Positions 37,401 to 45,115 of a DNA stretch of 64,000 nt are shown here, piece after piece. This stretch comes from an uncultured Draconibacterium sp. (lineage in GTDB: Bacteria; Bacteroidota; Bacteroidia; Bacteroidales; Prolixibacteraceae). Each line of letters starts with the position of its first letter. Position 1 is the stretch's first letter. Position numbers and translations under genes: made by a program. The notes under the pieces were generated by a model that saw only the letters and a list, made by a program, of their open reading frames with translations, did not search any database and was not told the DNA's origin. Location: assembly GCF_963676815.1 (NCBI RefSeq), contig NZ_OY781365.1, positions 2,576,501-2,640,500 on the forward strand, given 5' to 3'.

Positions 37401-37695
37401 AGATGGGAAATATGTGGTTGGCGGCTTACCAGGACAATCTAACTATTATACAACCATGAATGGATTAAATAGGTCTGGATTAAATCAAAATAATTTATTT
37501 CAAGGGCTTCAAGTATCAAAACACCCATTATACGGCTATCGAGGGCAAGTAGGGATTTACAGAGTTAATGGTAATAATCCTGCTGCTTTTGGTACAACTT
37601 ATGCCAATCCACAGTTTGGTTCAGGAGGATTGCCACAAATTTATATCCCAAACTATTCTAATCTGCAACTAATAAAAACAATACCGCTAAGATAA
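34423..37695 (+). CDS. Rhs cassette 1 'B' protein: DUF6443 + RHS core + unrecognised C-terminal toxin
   Basis: A 1,090-residue exported protein. It has a signal peptide (to about 22, VNGQ), a DUF6443 domain (TENYVKTETVLVSGKTT...YTQKQRSVTYIDGLGRPKQ), many YD repeats and an RHS-associated core ending YDYGARFYDAELGRFHTIDPLAEKY...NNP at about residue 860. The last ~230 residues differ completely from cassette 2 and include GKYVVGGLPGQSNYYTTMNGLNRSG and PAAFGTTYANPQFGSGGLPQIYIP. I do not recognise this domain, but position and variability mark it as a polymorphic toxin tip. The next gene starts on the last base of its stop codon, as for an immunity gene. The repeat core is near-identical in DNA to the B gene of cassette 2. 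Confidence 0.87.
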   Translation: MNTIKKIILILFTFYSVYYVNGQTSTENYVKTETVLVSGKTTDALVDGLSYTQKQRSVTYIDGLGRPKQSNLYKGAGDGSKDIISAVIYDTFGRESKQYLPYAYAKNGAFDALSISVNRYTASYGTTDDDYAYSQIVYESSPLRRVAKEAAPGYNWRNGSGHEVKYEYGVNSSGEVENFYADMNGNLIHGNDYAAGGVTKITTWDENTSISYSNSRSVEYKDNLGRTILKVEYNGTTAHSTYYVYDDFDRLCFVLPPKAVADGNVTPTELNELCYHYDYDYLNRLSEKKLPGAGWVYMIYDSRDRLVLTQDAKLRDSNPNKYHYIKYDELNRPKEEGICIENKSYSTLRSTVENSSNYTPVGCSATSYTYYDDYSWGVPYSYSTVYTDHSKISNVKGRVTGIKSKVLGTSTWLTTVNYYDKFGHLIQQYQSNPDGGYNRTSTAYNFTDQPIKQQVYHKKTSGSTAKTTEEKYSYDHIGRPTKVEHSYNGAGFVTVAQNTYDEVGRLENKELHNTYQDIDYSYNVRGWLTKINDPDANYSSTKYFAEELYYDSTGELVTLDDHIQHNGNIAGVRWRNNENRRCAYAFTYDGLNRLTKGDYGFSLGASINVTNYTSYDLSSVGYDKNGNITSLSRKNSSGGTKESLTYTYAGNQLSSLSGTYGGSSISGKTFGYDDNGNATTDNLRGTTVQYFDEIDLPKKYTRGSQYAQYEYDAAGTKWSKTAVTSGTSTMEYYGSFIYQDGTLDRVLTSEGYYLVSNGKYHYNLKDHLGSTRMVVSYSGSTPTVEQVIEYYPFGSLFSENNLDKNKYLYNGKELQNEFFENYDYGARFYDAELGRFHTIDPLAEKYGFQSTYVYAANNPMRFIDVYGMFPDDPLGRTYSDLNIFEKALYNLTVGIGRFGNAINKSNGNDNSSLEQDVEAGLGKINEITLMLTGHVEMVKSSTSGISGVDDLVTNSVDDFDDVAKTVNSAKLAKTWQGNETYTGVDNWRNITLKDGKYVVGGLPGQSNYYTTMNGLNRSGLNQNNLFQGLQVSKHPLYGYRGQVGIYRVNGNNPAAFGTTYANPQFGSGGLPQIYIPNYSNLQLIKTIPLR

Positions 37696-38057
37696 TGAAA
37701 GTTGATAGTAATAATGGTTCAGTTCATTTTGACGATAATATCATAAACTCATATGATAAAATCTGTGACTTGAAAAGTAAATTTTCAAAAAAAATGGAAC
37801 TATGGATAGAGAGTGATGAATGGGTTACATACAGATTAGATGTAACCAATAAGTTTATTTTAATAATTAGGTTTTTTCAAAATAAAATTCAACTAATTGA
37901 GATTTATCCTAAAAGACATTCTGAAAGTCAAAAGAGGAAAGAATTAGTAAATTATTTGGAATATCTTGGAGGAGAGAAAAGTTATCCTTGGGGTATGGTC
38001 GGAATAAATAAAGATGAAAAAGCTGGTTATGAATCTTTAATAATAAAGTATAAATAG
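37695..38057 (+). CDS. Putative immunity protein for the cassette 1 Rhs toxin
   Basis: A 120-residue protein without signal peptide or membrane segment, so probably cytosolic. The middle is beta-rich (WVTYRLDVTNKFILIIRFF). It has no recognised family. The start codon shares one base with the stop of the toxin gene and a terminator follows at once, the classical toxin-immunity arrangement. A cytosolic immunity protein implies that the cassette 1 toxin acts in the cytoplasm. Confidence 0.7.
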   Translation: MKVDSNNGSVHFDDNIINSYDKICDLKSKFSKKMELWIESDEWVTYRLDVTNKFILIIRFFQNKIQLIEIYPKRHSESQKRKELVNYLEYLGGEKSYPWGMVGINKDEKAGYESLIIKYK

Positions 38058-38062
38058 AAATA

Positions 38063-38085
38063 AAAGCCCGGCAAGTCCGGGCTTT
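38063..38085 (+). terminator. Terminator of Rhs cassette 1
   Basis: Stem AAAGCCCGG/CCGGGCTTT with a 5-nt loop, followed by ATTATTTTTT. It starts 6 bp after the immunity gene stop. The stem sequence is shared with the terminator after cassette 2. Confidence 0.88.
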
Positions 38086-38462
38086 ATTATTTTTTAGAAC
38101 ACATTGTTTTAGCTTATTATTTAGTAATAAATGCATTGAGGAAAACCGTCATTACGTTTTTATCTGCTTCTGACAATTTTCAATGCTCTTGAACTGGTTC
38201 AGGAGTTCTTTGTCTGTTAAAGAACTTTCTGAAAGGCCATTGGAAATCTAGTATGGTAGGTAATATAAAGAATTAGCCTTGATCTAACAATATTCGCAAT
38301 GATATTATGAATAAATTGCAATTATTTTCATAACTGTCAATTTGGACATATACTATGATGTTGAGCTTAATTTATTAGATTCGCTAGAATAATTTTATGG
38401 ATAATATTGTATTCAACTATTTTATAATTACTATCTTTAGAATCAATTTATAAGCCATAATT
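38086..38462. other. Intergenic region upstream of the pseudopilin gene
   Basis: No gene. AT-rich; TATCTTTA near 38430 is a near-match to TAnnTTTG and might be the promoter for the pseudopilin operon. The cassette leader element found elsewhere in this locus is absent. Confidence 0.4.
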
Positions 38463-38861
38463 ATGAACAAACGTCTAAACGCATTTACACTATCAGAGTT
38501 GTTAGTTGTATTGGCAATTATTGGCATTCTGGTGTTAATAGCGCTGCCTAATTTAATGCCCTTAATTTCAAAAGCAAAAAGTACAGAGGCCCAAATGCAA
38601 CTGGGGCATTTGTATAATATGGAGAAAAGCTACTTTTATATGTACTCCAAGTATTCGAACGAACTGGAGGCAATAGGTTTTGAGCATGAGAAGCTGGTTT
38701 CTGAAGGTGGAAATGCCAACTACCGAATTGAGATTATAGAGGCCAGTGCAAGCTCTTTTAAAGCAAGAGCAACAGCAGTTTCCGATTTTGATGGAGATGG
38801 CATTTACAACATCTGGGAAATTGATGAAGAAAAGAACCTGAAAGAAATCAAAAAAGATTAA
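38463..38861 (+). CDS. Type IV pilin-like major pseudopilin (GspG-like)
   Basis: A 132-residue protein with a class III signal: a short basic leader MNKRLNA, cleavage before FTLSE (the Glu5 of pilins is present), then a hydrophobic helix LLVVLAIIGILVLIALPNL. The residue before the cleavage point is Ala instead of the usual Gly. The C-terminal part ends with an Asp-rich loop (SDFDGDGIYNIWEID) that resembles the calcium-binding loop of GspG major pseudopilins. It is the first gene of the plus-strand part of the secretion locus, and its stop overlaps the next gene's start by one base. Confidence 0.88.
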   Translation: MNKRLNAFTLSELLVVLAIIGILVLIALPNLMPLISKAKSTEAQMQLGHLYNMEKSYFYMYSKYSNELEAIGFEHEKLVSEGGNANYRIEIIEASASSFKARATAVSDFDGDGIYNIWEIDEEKNLKEIKKD

Positions 38862-39379
38862 TGTTAATCGGTATTGGTTTTACTCTGATAAGTCTTATTG
38901 CAATTGCCTGGCAGGATTTTGCTTCCCGTTCGGTGTATTGGTGGTGGTTTATTGTTCTTTTTGTTGGGACGATAAGTTTTACTATTAGTAAACATCCTGA
39001 AGGATTTAATTGGATAAACATTCTTGTAAATGTTTGTTTAGTGCTTTTGGTTTCCGCTACAGCTGCTTTGTATTATTTTATACGTTATACAGGAAGGGCA
39101 TTTGGTAAACTGAAAACCTCAATTGGCTTAGGTGATTTTGCAATGTTGCCTAGCTTGATACTTATTTTCTCGCCGGTTAACTTTCTCTTGTTTTTTATTA
39201 CAACAATAGTGGTTGGTATTATTGGTAGTGTTATCTCAGTAGCTTTAAAAAAGAACAATACAAATATTCCCCTGGCCGGGTATTGGGCTGTTTCTCTCCT
39301 TGTTTGTGTGATCGGCTCAAGTTTTAAGAATATTAATTTGAATAACGATTCCTGGATTTATTTATGGCTTCAGATTTAG
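38861..39379 (+). CDS. Minimal prepilin peptidase (A24 family, CpaA/TadV-like)
   Basis: A 172-residue polytopic membrane protein. Two catalytic aspartates are in place: Asp19 (WQDFASRSV) and Asp92 in IGLGDF, the GxGD signature of A24 aspartic peptidases. It lacks the N-terminal methyltransferase domain with cysteine pairs found in GspO/PilD, so it is the short archaeal/Tad-like form. It presumably cleaves the three pseudopilins of this locus. It overlaps the pseudopilin by one base and the ATPase gene by 16 bp. Confidence 0.85.
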   Translation: MLIGIGFTLISLIAIAWQDFASRSVYWWWFIVLFVGTISFTISKHPEGFNWINILVNVCLVLLVSATAALYYFIRYTGRAFGKLKTSIGLGDFAMLPSLILIFSPVNFLLFFITTIVVGIIGSVISVALKKNNTNIPLAGYWAVSLLVCVIGSSFKNINLNNDSWIYLWLQI

Positions 39380-40764
39380 TAATAAGAAAAGAATTAATAG
39401 AATTACTAACTCCGCAAGTAGCCTGGAACTATAAAGTGGTTCCCAAATCGGGTACTGACGACTCATTGGTATTTTACGCTGAAAATGATGAAGAATATGT
39501 TCGGGAAGAACTTCAATTACTTTTAGGTTATGAGATTGTACTTGAAGTGGAAGACCATGAAAAATTGAACCGTGCACTTGTAAGGTTTTATCCATTAAAG
39601 CAAAATCGAAGTGCAGATCTGGTAGAAGATATTGGCAATAATTATGATGATTTTTTGCCTAAGATTATAAAAGAGGCCAAGATGCATAATTCGAGCGATA
39701 TTCATATCGAAGCGTTCGAGGAAATAAGCCGTATTCGGTTTCGTATTGATGGGAAACTGGTGGAGCGCTATCAGTTTGATAAAGGAAAATATCCGGCACT
39801 GGTGAATAAGGTGAAAATTCAGGCACATCTGGATATTGCCGAAAAAAGATTACCGCAAGACGGACGGATATTTTTTCGCGATGGAAACGATAAAATCGAT
39901 ATCCGTGTATCAATTCTACCTACCTTATACGGAGAAAAGGTCGTATTACGTCTGTTAAATAAAGATACTGCCAATATTCCGCTTAAAGATTTGGGATTCT
40001 CTTCGGAGCAGTTAAAGACTTATCTGGAGGCCATTCAAAAACCAAATGGAATTGTATTAATCAGCGGTCCTACCGGATCAGGTAAAACAACAACTCTTTA
40101 TGCAAGTCTGAAGCATCTGAATACCGAGAATGTGAATATTATGACGGTTGAAGATCCGGTGGAATATACTATTGACGGAATAAACCAGGTACATGTAAAG
40201 GAAGACATTGGATTAAACTTTGCAGCAGCATTAAGGACTTTTCTACGTCAGGATCCTGATATTATAATGCTTGGTGAGATTCGAGATCAGGAGACAGCAC
40301 AAATGGCCATCAGGGCGGCATTAACAGGGCACCTCGTGTTTTCGACCATTCATACAAATTCGGCTATGGGAACCATTTCGCGTTTATTGGATATGGGGAT
40401 TCCTTCTTACCTGGTTGCCAATACCTTAAATTTGTCAATGGCGCAACGGTTGGTTCGTTTGCTTTGCCCGCATTGCAAGCAAGAGGAAGAAATTGATGAA
40501 ACAGTTTTGCCTGTAAAACTACCGTTTGAAACCAGAGCACATTATGTAGCTCAAGGTTGCGAACAATGCTTGTTTACCGGTTATGCGGGGCGAAAAGCAA
40601 TTTATGAGTTAATACCTGTAACATCTGAACTCTCCGGTTTAATAAAAGAAAATATATTAGAGCGAGAGTCAGCTATTAAAATCCGTTTATTAAAAGACGC
40701 TGCAATTGAATTGTACAAAGACGGTCTTACCTCGCTTGATGAAATTTATTCTTATTTGCTATAG
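39364..40764 (+). CDS. gspE: GspE/PilB-type secretion ATPase
   Basis: A 466-residue hexameric assembly ATPase. An N-terminal domain (1-90) is followed by SSDIHIEAFEE (about 110-120), Walker A GPTGSGKT at 235-242, an Asp box (TVEDPVEY), Walker B MLGEIRDQETAQMAIRAALTGH and a His box FSTIHTN. Near the C terminus the four-cysteine zinc site is complete (CPHC ... CEQC). All features point to an active GspE/PilB, and no PilT-type retraction ATPase is seen in the locus. The stop codon faces that of GspF on the other strand with only 2 bp between. Confidence 0.95.
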   Translation: MASDLVIRKELIELLTPQVAWNYKVVPKSGTDDSLVFYAENDEEYVREELQLLLGYEIVLEVEDHEKLNRALVRFYPLKQNRSADLVEDIGNNYDDFLPKIIKEAKMHNSSDIHIEAFEEISRIRFRIDGKLVERYQFDKGKYPALVNKVKIQAHLDIAEKRLPQDGRIFFRDGNDKIDIRVSILPTLYGEKVVLRLLNKDTANIPLKDLGFSSEQLKTYLEAIQKPNGIVLISGPTGSGKTTTLYASLKHLNTENVNIMTVEDPVEYTIDGINQVHVKEDIGLNFAAALRTFLRQDPDIIMLGEIRDQETAQMAIRAALTGHLVFSTIHTNSAMGTISRLLDMGIPSYLVANTLNLSMAQRLVRLLCPHCKQEEEIDETVLPVKLPFETRAHYVAQGCEQCLFTGYAGRKAIYELIPVTSELSGLIKENILERESAIKIRLLKDAAIELYKDGLTSLDEIYSYLL

Positions 40765-40766
40765 GT

Positions 40767-41921
40767 TTAAAAGAAATTATTCCCCATCTGGAACATTGGC
40801 AAATACATCGATATTAGGATTACTGCAACAAACAGCCCGATTATTATAATGAGAATAGGCTCCATCATGCTATTTAATACGCCAATTCTGTGCTGCACTT
40901 CTTCTGAATATTGTTGGCTAAGTTTGGAATATATATCTGCCAGCCGGTTAACTTCTTCACCAACTTTGGTCAACGAAATTAACTTCATATCAAAAAAGGA
41001 AAACTTCTGCATACTTTCATGAAGTGTTTTCCCATTCATTAAATCGTCTTCCAGCATAATCATTGCTTTCTCAAAAGGATAAAATCCTATAATCTTCTCC
41101 ATGAGTTCTAATGCAGTAATAAGTGGAATACGGGCGGAAGACATTAAGGACATACTTTGGCAAAAACGTGCTAGATAAATTTTGTTTATGAGAGCTCCAA
41201 ACATTGGAATCTTGAGAACCAAAGAAGATGTCAGGTGTCGGAACCGATCTGTTTTTCGGACGGCATACATAAAACCGGAAAGAATTAGTAGTACCGACAA
41301 AAACAATAAAATATAGGATTTGAAAAATTGTGAGGCCGATAATATGTAACGGGTAATTGCCGGAAGTTCGCCGCTAAATCTTTTAAAGACATCCTCAAAC
41401 ATCGGTACAATGTAGTTAAGCATAAACGTGATAACTACAACTGCGGTAACGATAATCATAACCGGGTAACTAAATGTACTTACCAACTGACGTTTTTGTT
41501 TAATTCGCCTTGTAAAGTAGTCATTCAGGTCTTTTAAAACAGAATTTAACTGACCGCTTTCTTCTCCAATCTTTACACTGTAGTATTCGTGTGGAGTTAT
41601 ATAGTTTGTACGTTTTAGTGCTTCAGAAAGGTAATAGCCTTCCACCAGGTCGTCATAAATGGAATTATAAAATGTGAAATGTTTGTCATCCTTTTTTTCT
41701 TCAAGCATCAAATGAAAGATTGTCCTGATGTCTAGTCCTGATGATAGAAGCATTCCGATTTCAGAATAGAATTCTTCCTTTTTCTCATCACTAAACTTCT
41801 TTTTCGAAAAAGTGATTTGGGTATTAAACAGGGCACTTAAACCTTTGCCGGAATCCTTATTATCCTGATCATTTGAACCGGATGTGGAAGAGATGTCTAT
41901 ATTTTTTAAATCAATATTCAA
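40767..41921 (-). CDS. gspF: GspF/PilC-type inner-membrane platform protein
   Basis: A 384-residue protein with the GspF/PilC layout: a cytoplasmic N terminus, a first T2SSF domain (about 45-165: EFYSEIGMLLSSGLDIRTIFHLM ... GEESGQLNSVLKDLNDYFTRR), membrane helices near 150-170 and 200-220, a second T2SSF domain (FCQSMSLMSSARIPLITALELM ... TKVGEEVNRLADIYSKLSQQY) and a final helix. It is the last gene of the leftward operon and overlaps the upstream pseudopilin gene by 11 bp. Confidence 0.95.
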   Translation of the reverse strand: MNIDLKNIDISSTSGSNDQDNKDSGKGLSALFNTQITFSKKKFSDEKKEEFYSEIGMLLSSGLDIRTIFHLMLEEKKDDKHFTFYNSIYDDLVEGYYLSEALKRTNYITPHEYYSVKIGEESGQLNSVLKDLNDYFTRRIKQKRQLVSTFSYPVMIIVTAVVVITFMLNYIVPMFEDVFKRFSGELPAITRYILSASQFFKSYILLFLSVLLILSGFMYAVRKTDRFRHLTSSLVLKIPMFGALINKIYLARFCQSMSLMSSARIPLITALELMEKIIGFYPFEKAMIMLEDDLMNGKTLHESMQKFSFFDMKLISLTKVGEEVNRLADIYSKLSQQYSEEVQHRIGVLNSMMEPILIIIIGLFVAVILISMYLPMFQMGNNFF

Positions 41922-42408
41922 AACTTATATTTTTAGAATTAAGTAAGGTGGCGGAAGAGTATTGTTTTTTTACTGATAGTTGAAGCGTGTCAACTTTTGA
42001 AGGAAATGAAATGATAATTTCAGCTATCAACTCATTTGTTAAGCTTTCAACTTCAAACGTATATTGTCCTTTAAATAATAAATCTTTGTTAGAATTATTT
42101 GAGGTATAATAGAGAATTTGATTGGGATATAAAGAGAAGTAGTATGTTTTCAGAGAATCATTGCATATGAGAATTTCTGCTTCATCATCATACCTGATAA
42201 CATTGCAATCGTAAAACGCATTATTAAACGCCATTTTAACCAATGCAATATCCTCAAGCTTTTTATCCTCATTCCGTTTGATTTGCCGGGTTATAATCTG
42301 AAGGGCAAGATACATCATTCCAACAACGATTAATGAGAGTACAAGCGTTATGGAGAGCTCAACCAAAGTGAATGCTTTGATTTTTTTATTGAATGAATAT
42401 TTCTTCAT
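41911..42408 (-). CDS. Minor pseudopilin (GspH/GspJ-like)
   Basis: A 165-residue protein with leader MKKYSFNKKIKA, then FTLVELS (Glu5 present), and a hydrophobic helix ITLVLSLIVVGMMYLALQII. The residue before cleavage is Ala, as in the major pseudopilin. The C-terminal domain is beta-rich. It overlaps gspF by 11 bp and the upstream pseudopilin by 23 bp. Which minor class (H or J) it belongs to cannot be told by eye. Confidence 0.85.
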   Translation of the reverse strand: MKKYSFNKKIKAFTLVELSITLVLSLIVVGMMYLALQIITRQIKRNEDKKLEDIALVKMAFNNAFYDCNVIRYDDEAEILICNDSLKTYYFSLYPNQILYYTSNNSNKDLLFKGQYTFEVESLTNELIAEIIISFPSKVDTLQLSVKKQYSSATLLNSKNISFEY

Positions 42409-42781
42409 CTAATGTTTTGGTTAAGAGATGTTTCTCCGATAATCTTTTGCCAGATTTAGTGCTTATCACAACCGATTTTATATATAATTCGCGTGAATCA
42501 TTATATGGCGTGTAAGTTGTTCTCACATTTAATCCGTTAGTAATTCTTGTTTCAGAAATTGAAGGAGTATTATCATTGTTTGTCAATTCATATAAAAGAT
42601 CAGCTTTTAGTTTTAAACGGGTATTATGATTTTTTTCAATATTTAGTAAGATGGACAGAGATAATGAAAATATAATCAGACAAACCAAAATCGCCATCAA
42701 CACTTCAACCATAGTTGAGCCTTTAAGTGTTTTTACAAAATAGGAGTTGATTCGATTTCTGGTTTTTATTCCTTTTTCCAT
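42386..42781 (-). CDS. Minor pseudopilin (GspI-like)
   Basis: A 131-residue protein with a long basic leader, KG before STMVEVL (Glu5 present), and the helix MAILVCLIIFSLSLSILL. Here the canonical Gly precedes the cleavage site. The small size and the MVEVLMAI pattern fit GspI/PilV. It shares one base with the next gene upstream and overlaps the downstream pseudopilin by 23 bp. Confidence 0.85.
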   Translation of the reverse strand: MEKGIKTRNRINSYFVKTLKGSTMVEVLMAILVCLIIFSLSLSILLNIEKNHNTRLKLKADLLYELTNNDNTPSISETRITNGLNVRTTYTPYNDSRELYIKSVVISTKSGKRLSEKHLLTKTLDEEIFIQ

Positions 42782-44052
42782 TAATATAATTTGTCAGTAT
42801 ATTTAAATTGTGCATCGTTATCAAAAATATTGATACTACTATATTCTGCCGGCATACGTTCTATATCAATACAGGCATTTGCCAAATAATTTTGATTAAA
42901 TGAATTAGGTGTGATTTGTATAAAACCGTTGGTAAATAGTGATCCAAATAAAACACCATTAAAGTCGCAAAATGCATCACAGTATATCTGTCCGATAATT
43001 TTACACGTGTTTTCGATTTTCAGGTCCGCATCTAGTTCTGAATGAGTCGACTTTAATAAAATGGTACCATTAAAAAAAACTTGTTCTTCCAACGTTATTT
43101 TTCCCTGAGATGAACCATTTAAAACAGATAAAATACTTGGACTATAAAAACGGCAATTCTCATCGATAAAGATGGATTTTTGTGCCAATAATTGTCCCCG
43201 CCCTTTAAAATTGCTATTAACCTCTATTGTTTGCCCGATAAGGATACATTGATCAATAGTGGATGTGCTGTCAATAAGAATATTCCCGTTAGAATGGACA
43301 ATAATATTTCCAATCAAAGAAATGCCTCTGAGATCTATGTCATGGTCTGATTCAATCAAATAGGTTTTATCAAAAAATGATCTTTTCAGTGCCAGGGATT
43401 GATAATCATCCGAAGGGGATATTGTTGCGATGCTGGCAGATGGATTTGAAATGAATTGTTTATACCGAAGAAGTATTTTCTCGGAAAGATTGGGTAACTT
43501 CAATTGTGCCTGATGCTGTTCTCCATAAACTAAACTATCGCGGTAATAACCAACTCCGTTTACATAAGCTTTTCGTATTCCGTATCGCGGGAGATAAGTG
43601 TTTGTGCCAAGGTAGGTAAAACCTCCAATTGACAAATATCGGTCAGGATCGGAATGGTAAAGCGATGGCAATTCATCTCTGGCACCAAGGTTGCCTCCCA
43701 AAAGGAATATTCCCTTTTTATTTTGATTATTTAATTTTGAATTTATCAACCCTGTATCAAAAAATCCCCAATTATTTATCTTAATTGTAGTACTATCTCC
43801 CAGGTCTGGGAAAAAACTAAAATCATAAGAGGTCTGAATATCCTCCTTGTTCTCAAGGAAGGATATTGCACTTTGAATGTTGTATCGAAGTTGTTCTTCA
43901 GTATGGGCAGCAGACAGTAGCCGGTGGGTCAATCCTTTTCTAAGCATATATAAACCTATTAGCATAAAAAGAATCAGAGCAATTCCAATAACCAAAAGAA
44001 GAGCACCGGCTTTGATCTTTTTCGTAATACCTATCTTCAGGTAGGGATTCAT
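42781..44052 (-). CDS. GspK/PilX-like protein with bactofilin-like beta-helix
   Basis: A 423-residue protein. The N terminus KKIKAGALLLVIGIALILFMLIGLYML resembles GspK/PilX minor pilins, which lack Glu5. The middle (about 100-190) has an unrecognised domain. Residues about 235-380 show repeated short strands (IIVHSNGNILIDSTSTIDQCILIGQTIEVNS...) like bactofilin or polymer-forming beta-helices. A GspK-like tip carrying a beta-helix is unusual. It sits upstream of the GspI-like gene with a one-base overlap. Confidence 0.68.
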   Translation of the reverse strand: MNPYLKIGITKKIKAGALLLVIGIALILFMLIGLYMLRKGLTHRLLSAAHTEEQLRYNIQSAISFLENKEDIQTSYDFSFFPDLGDSTTIKINNWGFFDTGLINSKLNNQNKKGIFLLGGNLGARDELPSLYHSDPDRYLSIGGFTYLGTNTYLPRYGIRKAYVNGVGYYRDSLVYGEQHQAQLKLPNLSEKILLRYKQFISNPSASIATISPSDDYQSLALKRSFFDKTYLIESDHDIDLRGISLIGNIIVHSNGNILIDSTSTIDQCILIGQTIEVNSNFKGRGQLLAQKSIFIDENCRFYSPSILSVLNGSSQGKITLEEQVFFNGTILLKSTHSELDADLKIENTCKIIGQIYCDAFCDFNGVLFGSLFTNGFIQITPNSFNQNYLANACIDIERMPAEYSSINIFDNDAQFKYTDKLY

Positions 44053-44070
44053 AAGCTTTTTGAATTAGCA

Positions 44071-44655
44071 TTACTGATTTTTGTGAAAAAAAAGAAGATG
44101 ATGATCCGAATCGGTTTTAACTCCGTGTTTAAACTTCTCTTTCAGAATTAATGAATCATTTTGGAATTGAAGTTCCCATCCATGCTTCTGATCGTATTTG
44201 TATTCTGTTATTATTTCTTTCTCTGCGTTAGTATTGATATAATATGATTTTCCATTTTTAAATCCTTTCTTCCAATTTTCGATTTTTACAAGATTGCCAT
44301 CTAAGTCCCATATTTTCCACACTCCGTCTTTAAGTCCATCTTTGAAAGAACCTTGCTCAATTAGTGATCCCCCAAACGTAGTCTTTTGATAAATACTTTG
44401 TAAAAGTTGCCCTGAATAGCCTCCCGTATTTTTATGTATTTCTCCATTTGCAAACCAATAATATGTCGCATCATCCTCAACTGTAACTTTTTTGCTTGAA
44501 TAGTCCACATAAAACAAATGACAATAACCATCTGCTTTTATTGTAATATGACGTAACAGGTCCTCTTGTGCACTCAAAGATTTTGAGTGAGAGCATATGA
44601 TACTGGTTAAAACACATAAAACAAAGAGGTATTTGAAATTTATTTTTTTATCCAT
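44071..44655 (-). CDS. Exported MORN-repeat-like protein
   Basis: A 194-residue protein with a signal peptide (to about residue 29, SLSAQ). From about 100 it has MORN/YwqK-type repeats (GSFKDGLKDGVWKIWDLDGNLVKIENWKKGFKNGKSYYI). Bacteroidota annotate this as the YwqK-like antitoxin family, although exported members are unlikely to be true antitoxins. It overlaps the GspC-like gene by 16 bp inside the secretion operon, so it is probably a structural or surface component of this machine. Not part of any known T2SS. Confidence 0.72.
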   Translation of the reverse strand: MDKKINFKYLFVLCVLTSIICSHSKSLSAQEDLLRHITIKADGYCHLFYVDYSSKKVTVEDDATYYWFANGEIHKNTGGYSGQLLQSIYQKTTFGGSLIEQGSFKDGLKDGVWKIWDLDGNLVKIENWKKGFKNGKSYYINTNAEKEIITEYKYDQKHGWELQFQNDSLILKEKFKHGVKTDSDHHLLFFHKNQ

Positions 44656-45113
44656 TCTTGTTTGTTTTTGAAATGAACTAATACTGAATCCGGAAGAATC
44701 TTAACAACTTTAACATCAGAGTATTTTTTGTTTTGTTCTGCGATAATTATTTTGCCGTTAATATTAAGATATGCTGAAACAGATTCTTCGTTTTTTACAT
44801 AGCCGCTGTAGGTAATATTTGGTGGAATTATACTTTCTTCTATAGTATTACTCGAATTCAAAGACAAATTATTTTTAATAGCTTTTGGTGCTGAATTTTT
44901 CCCTATAAAAGGATCATTATAAGACAAATCAAGCTCATATGAATTCGTCACCAGGGTATCTCTTAAATTCTGTTGAAAGCTTGCCGGAAGTTGATTTGTA
45001 TCGATTTCTCCCCTTTGATTTCCCCAAAATATTTTAAAAAATATTACTCCCCAGATAATAATAACAACAGGAAGCATTATGTATGTGTTTCTTTTGTTAT
45101 TCTTTTTTAGCAT
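44640..45113 (-). CDS. GspC/PilP-like inner-membrane protein
   Basis: A 157-residue bitopic protein with a membrane helix at about 12-31 (IMLPVVIIIWGVIFFKIFW). A YNDPF motif near residue 67 is followed by a small beta domain (ITYSGYVKNEESVSAYLNINGKIIIAEQNKKYSDVKVVKILPDSVLVHF), the usual shape of the GspC homology region and PilP. These domains connect the inner-membrane platform to the secretin. The assignment rests on topology, motif and operon context. Confidence 0.7.
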   Translation of the reverse strand: MLKKNNKRNTYIMLPVVIIIWGVIFFKIFWGNQRGEIDTNQLPASFQQNLRDTLVTNSYELDLSYNDPFIGKNSAPKAIKNNLSLNSSNTIEESIIPPNITYSGYVKNEESVSAYLNINGKIIIAEQNKKYSDVKVVKILPDSVLVHFKNKQEWIKK

Positions 45114-45115
45114 TG

